DNA of 7,083 bases. Origin: Planctomycetota bacterium (GTDB lineage Bacteria; Planctomycetota; Phycisphaerae; WQYP01). Location: positions 1-7,083 of the forward strand of contig JAJZEY010000007.1 of assembly GCA_021805585.1 (NCBI GenBank). The letters are read 5' to 3'. Numbering within the stretch: the first letter of the stretch is position 1; each line of letters begins with the position of its first letter. Shown here one piece after another: positions 4,581 to 7,083 of this stretch. A program made the position numbers and the translations under genes. A model generated the notes under the pieces. The model was not told where the DNA came from, made no database searches, and was given only the letters and a program-made list of their open reading frames with translations.

Positions 4581-7083
4581 ATGTCCAGATGCGGTGAATC
4601 AGGGCGTTTTGACGGTTATTCACATGGACCGACACCGCGCCGACGGGATTTCCTGAAAGCAATGATATCCGCGGCCATATATAGCTGTGGGTTAACGTCC
4701 ATTAAAGCGGATCAGGCCGCGTCCGCGGTGGCGGCAAAAACGGGGCTGTCATTGGAAACCGGTGGCATGGTGCCCGCCGAGGGGCCGGTAAGTTATGTTA
4801 GGCCGCGCATTGGCACGGGATGGCACGGGCACACATTTCCTGGCGCAACAGCCCCCTTCGGGCTGGTGCAGCTAAGTCCGGATACAGCCGGTCCGCCGGA
4901 GATAAAATGGATTGGCTGGTACGACGAATATGGATGGGATCATTGCTCCGGATACCACTATTCGGACAACGTTGTAAAAGGTTTCAGCCATACGCATTTA
5001 TCCGGAACCGGTGCGATGGATTTGGGCGACGTGTTGTTGATGCCGGTGGTGGAAGGAGCGAATTGGGGCTGGGGCGCGGATGTTCCGGGGAAACAGCATC
5101 AGGCACAAATAGAGGCGTTGGGGAGAAAATCAGGATGGGTCGGTCGGGGTGCCGCGATGGGCTGCGCATCGGAATTTTCACACCAGGATGAAACGATGCA
5201 GGCGGGTTATTATCGCGTGTATCTTAAGACGCCGCGTGTGAATGCGGAATTGACCGCCACGACGCGTTGCGGGATGCACCGGTATACCTATTCGACGTCG
5301 GCAAGACACAGGCGGCGGGGCGTTCTGCTGGATTTGGTGCATGGCCTGGGCTGCAAGGTGTATCACGCCGAATTGAACATTGAAAGCCCGGTGACCATCA
5401 GCGGCGTACGCAGCACGCACGGCTGGGCGGCGGATAAGCAGGTTTATTTCGTCATGGAGTTCAGCGAAGCAATTGCCGACTACGCTGTATGGTTGGACGG
5501 ACACACGACGGAACACCACCGGGTCTTGAATCAACACTTTACCGGCACCCGGATAAAAGCCATTTTCCGCCACGCATCATCCCGCGAACCGCTGCTGGTG
5601 CGGGTGGGTATTTCGTGTACGGGAATTGAAGGAGCGCGAAAGAATCTTAAGGCGGAAATTCCCCATTGGAACTTTGACAGAATCCGGCACAATGCGGCGC
5701 GTGTCTGGAATGGCGTGCTCACAGGCATAAAAGCAGATCTGCCCGGTCCGGCATTGGCGGAAACATTTTATAGCGGGTGCTACCATTGTATGGTTGCACC
5801 CGCGACCTTTAACGACGCGGATGGAACTTTTCGCGGCGAAGACCACCGGAACCATCCTGGTGCCGGTTTTAACAATTACACAACCTTGTCGATTTGGGAT
5901 ATTTATCGCGGCGAATTTCCCCTGCTGATGCTCGCGCAGCCGGAGCGCACAAACGACATCATTCAGTCGCTTCTGATTTCGTACAGGCAACTTCACGCGC
6001 ATTCACTGCCGGTCTGGCCATTGTGGGGGAATGAAACCTGGTGCATGGCGGGGTTTCATGTGGTGGCAATGATTCTGGGAGCCTACGTGCGCGGATTCCG
6101 CGGCTTTGACGCATCCGCAGCTTATGCGGCGATGTTTGACACCGCCATGAAGGGGGATGCATTTACGGGCCGCAGGAAATTACAGAAATCATTTCGTGAA
6201 CGCGGTTATATCAGTTCCGGACCGCGAAAATCGGCGGTCTCGGCAACACTGGACATCGCCTACGATTACTGGTGCGTGGGAGCGATGGCCGAATTGCTGG
6301 GCAAAATGGATGATGCCCGCATGTTTTACGGTTACGGGCGCAACTATCGAAATCTTTTTGATCCTGCCACAGGCTTTATGCGCGGCAAACTGCCAAATGG
6401 GAAATGGCGGGAACCATTTGTGCCTGATCGGGAATATTGGAGCGACTATACGGAATCAGACGCCTGGCAGGCGACATTTAATGTGCCCCAGGACGTGGGC
6501 GGTCTTATCGGTTTGTACGGTGGAGATACGCCCTTTGCGGCAAAACTTGACGCTCTTTTTACATCTCCATCCAAAACCTATAACTCACCGCCGGATATCA
6601 GCGGAATGATTGGACAGGATGCCCAGGCGAACGAACCGAGCAACCATATTCCCTATTTGTATGCATTCGCGGGCCAGCCCTGGAAAACGCAATATTGGGT
6701 GCGGCGAATGCTGGCCTTGTACAACAATACGCCCGCCGGCATTCCAGGCAACGACGACTGTGGACAGACATCGAGTTGTTTTGTATTCGGGGCTTTGGGT
6801 TTTTACCCGGTCAATCCCGCCAACGGAGTTTATGTCATCGGAAGTCCGCTGGTGAACCGGGCAACTATTCGCCTGCCGAAATCCGGAACGACGTTTGCAA
6901 TTGTTGCGGAGAACAATTCGCCGGCGAATGTCTACATTCAATCCGCCACACTTAATGGCAAGCCATTGTTCCGTTCATGGATTCATCATTCTGAGATTCA
7001 TGGTGGCGGGGAACTGCGATTTAAAATGGGTGCGCAGGCCAATAAGGAATGGGCAATCGCACCGGCGGACCGACCGCCCTCCG
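4581..7083 (+). CDS. Tat-exported glycoside hydrolase family 92 alpha-mannosidase (3' end outside window)
   Basis: The frame is open for 834 codons to the right edge. GH92 enzymes are calcium-dependent exo-alpha-mannosidases that trim mannose from glycans. Seen in order: a Tat signal with PRRRDFLKA at about 19-27 and a hydrophobic stretch; YVRPRIGTGWHGHTFPGA from about 72, then PFGLVQLSPD, the classic GH92 opening; CSGYHYSD and GFSHTHLSGTG in the N-terminal beta-sandwich; GNETWCMAGFH, where Glu485 is the expected general acid; NEPSNHIPYLY; and PGNDDCGQTSS, where Asp725 and Asp726 are the expected base region. The final visible segment (SATLNGKPL, then FKMGAQANKEWA) is the usual end of the GH92 domain, so little is probably missing. 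All catalytic motifs are intact, so it should be active in the periplasm or outside. Its linkage preference cannot be read. A candidate promoter lies just upstream. Confidence 0.92.
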   Translation, partial: MSRCGESGRFDGYSHGPTPRRRDFLKAMISAAIYSCGLTSIKADQAASAVAAKTGLSLETGGMVPAEGPVSYVRPRIGTGWHGHTFPGATAPFGLVQLSPDTAGPPEIKWIGWYDEYGWDHCSGYHYSDNVVKGFSHTHLSGTGAMDLGDVLLMPVVEGANWGWGADVPGKQHQAQIEALGRKSGWVGRGAAMGCASEFSHQDETMQAGYYRVYLKTPRVNAELTATTRCGMHRYTYSTSARHRRRGVLLDLVHGLGCKVYHAELNIESPVTISGVRSTHGWAADKQVYFVMEFSEAIADYAVWLDGHTTEHHRVLNQHFTGTRIKAIFRHASSREPLLVRVGISCTGIEGARKNLKAEIPHWNFDRIRHNAARVWNGVLTGIKADLPGPALAETFYSGCYHCMVAPATFNDADGTFRGEDHRNHPGAGFNNYTTLSIWDIYRGEFPLLMLAQPERTNDIIQSLLISYRQLHAHSLPVWPLWGNETWCMAGFHVVAMILGAYVRGFRGFDASAAYAAMFDTAMKGDAFTGRRKLQKSFRERGYISSGPRKSAVSATLDIAYDYWCVGAMAELLGKMDDARMFYGYGRNYRNLFDPATGFMRGKLPNGKWREPFVPDREYWSDYTESDAWQATFNVPQDVGGLIGLYGGDTPFAAKLDALFTSPSKTYNSPPDISGMIGQDAQANEPSNHIPYLYAFAGQPWKTQYWVRRMLALYNNTPAGIPGNDDCGQTSSCFVFGALGFYPVNPANGVYVIGSPLVNRATIRLPKSGTTFAIVAENNSPANVYIQSATLNGKPLFRSWIHHSEIHGGGELRFKMGAQANKEWAIAPADRPPS

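Noticed and set aside
1..7083. CRISPR array, tRNA, rRNA, transposase or attachment-site repeats
   Set aside because: No regularly spaced repeats, cloverleaf arms, rRNA signature or transposase motifs were seen by eye on either strand, including at the 4130 breakpoint.

Overview
The window is moderately GC-rich bacterial DNA with four gene-scale units. The mix suggests Planctomycetota (Phycisphaerae-like) or a neighbouring PVC or Acidobacteria-type lineage. The clues are a secreted phosphoesterase with a PEP-CTERM sorting tail, a cytoplasmic alkaline-phosphatase-fold protein fused to TPR repeats, and Tat-exported proteins including a GH92 alpha-mannosidase. This placement is an inference from gene content; no RNA or phylogenetic marker gene is present.

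Layout: (1) Positions 59-1171, minus strand, encode a secreted phosphoesterase (acid phosphatase/phospholipase C type) ending in PEP-CTERM. A purine-rich Shine-Dalgarno-like site at the extreme left edge suggests another minus-strand gene starts just outside. (2) Positions 1172-1542 are a 371-bp divergent intergenic region. It carries three near-identical copies of an 11-bp motif (kTGTGAnCATG), a long imperfect inverted repeat and two small leader hairpins. (3) Positions 1543-3558, plus strand, encode a 671-residue type I phosphodiesterase/nucleotide pyrophosphatase-like enzyme with a C-terminal TPR solenoid; two GC-rich hairpins sit at its 3' end. (4) Positions 3559-3851 hold no recognisable gene, only a hairpin and a strong ribosome binding site. 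(5) Positions 3852-4427 hold a hybrid locus. It begins as a Tat-exported protein with a carboxypeptidase-regulatory-like (transthyretin-like) domain, but about 93 codons in, the recognisable protein stops. From about 4132 to 4341 a different frame (+1) reads like the C-terminal end of a beta-ketoacyl-ACP synthase-type enzyme. Both look like gene remnants joined at a breakpoint. (6) Positions 4342-4577 are a spacer with a plausible sigma-70-type promoter. (7) From 4581 to the right edge lies a nearly complete Tat-exported GH92 alpha-mannosidase, whose stop codon is outside the window.

How they might work together: the GH92 enzyme points to cleavage of mannose-containing glycans outside the cytoplasm. 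The PEP-CTERM phosphoesterase would act at or beyond the cell surface, perhaps releasing phosphate from organic phosphoesters. The TPR phosphodiesterase has no export signal and should be cytoplasmic. The two phosphatase-type genes diverge from a shared regulatory region. No complete new multigene system is evident; the most unusual items are the hybrid pseudogene junction and the repeated motif in the divergent promoter region.
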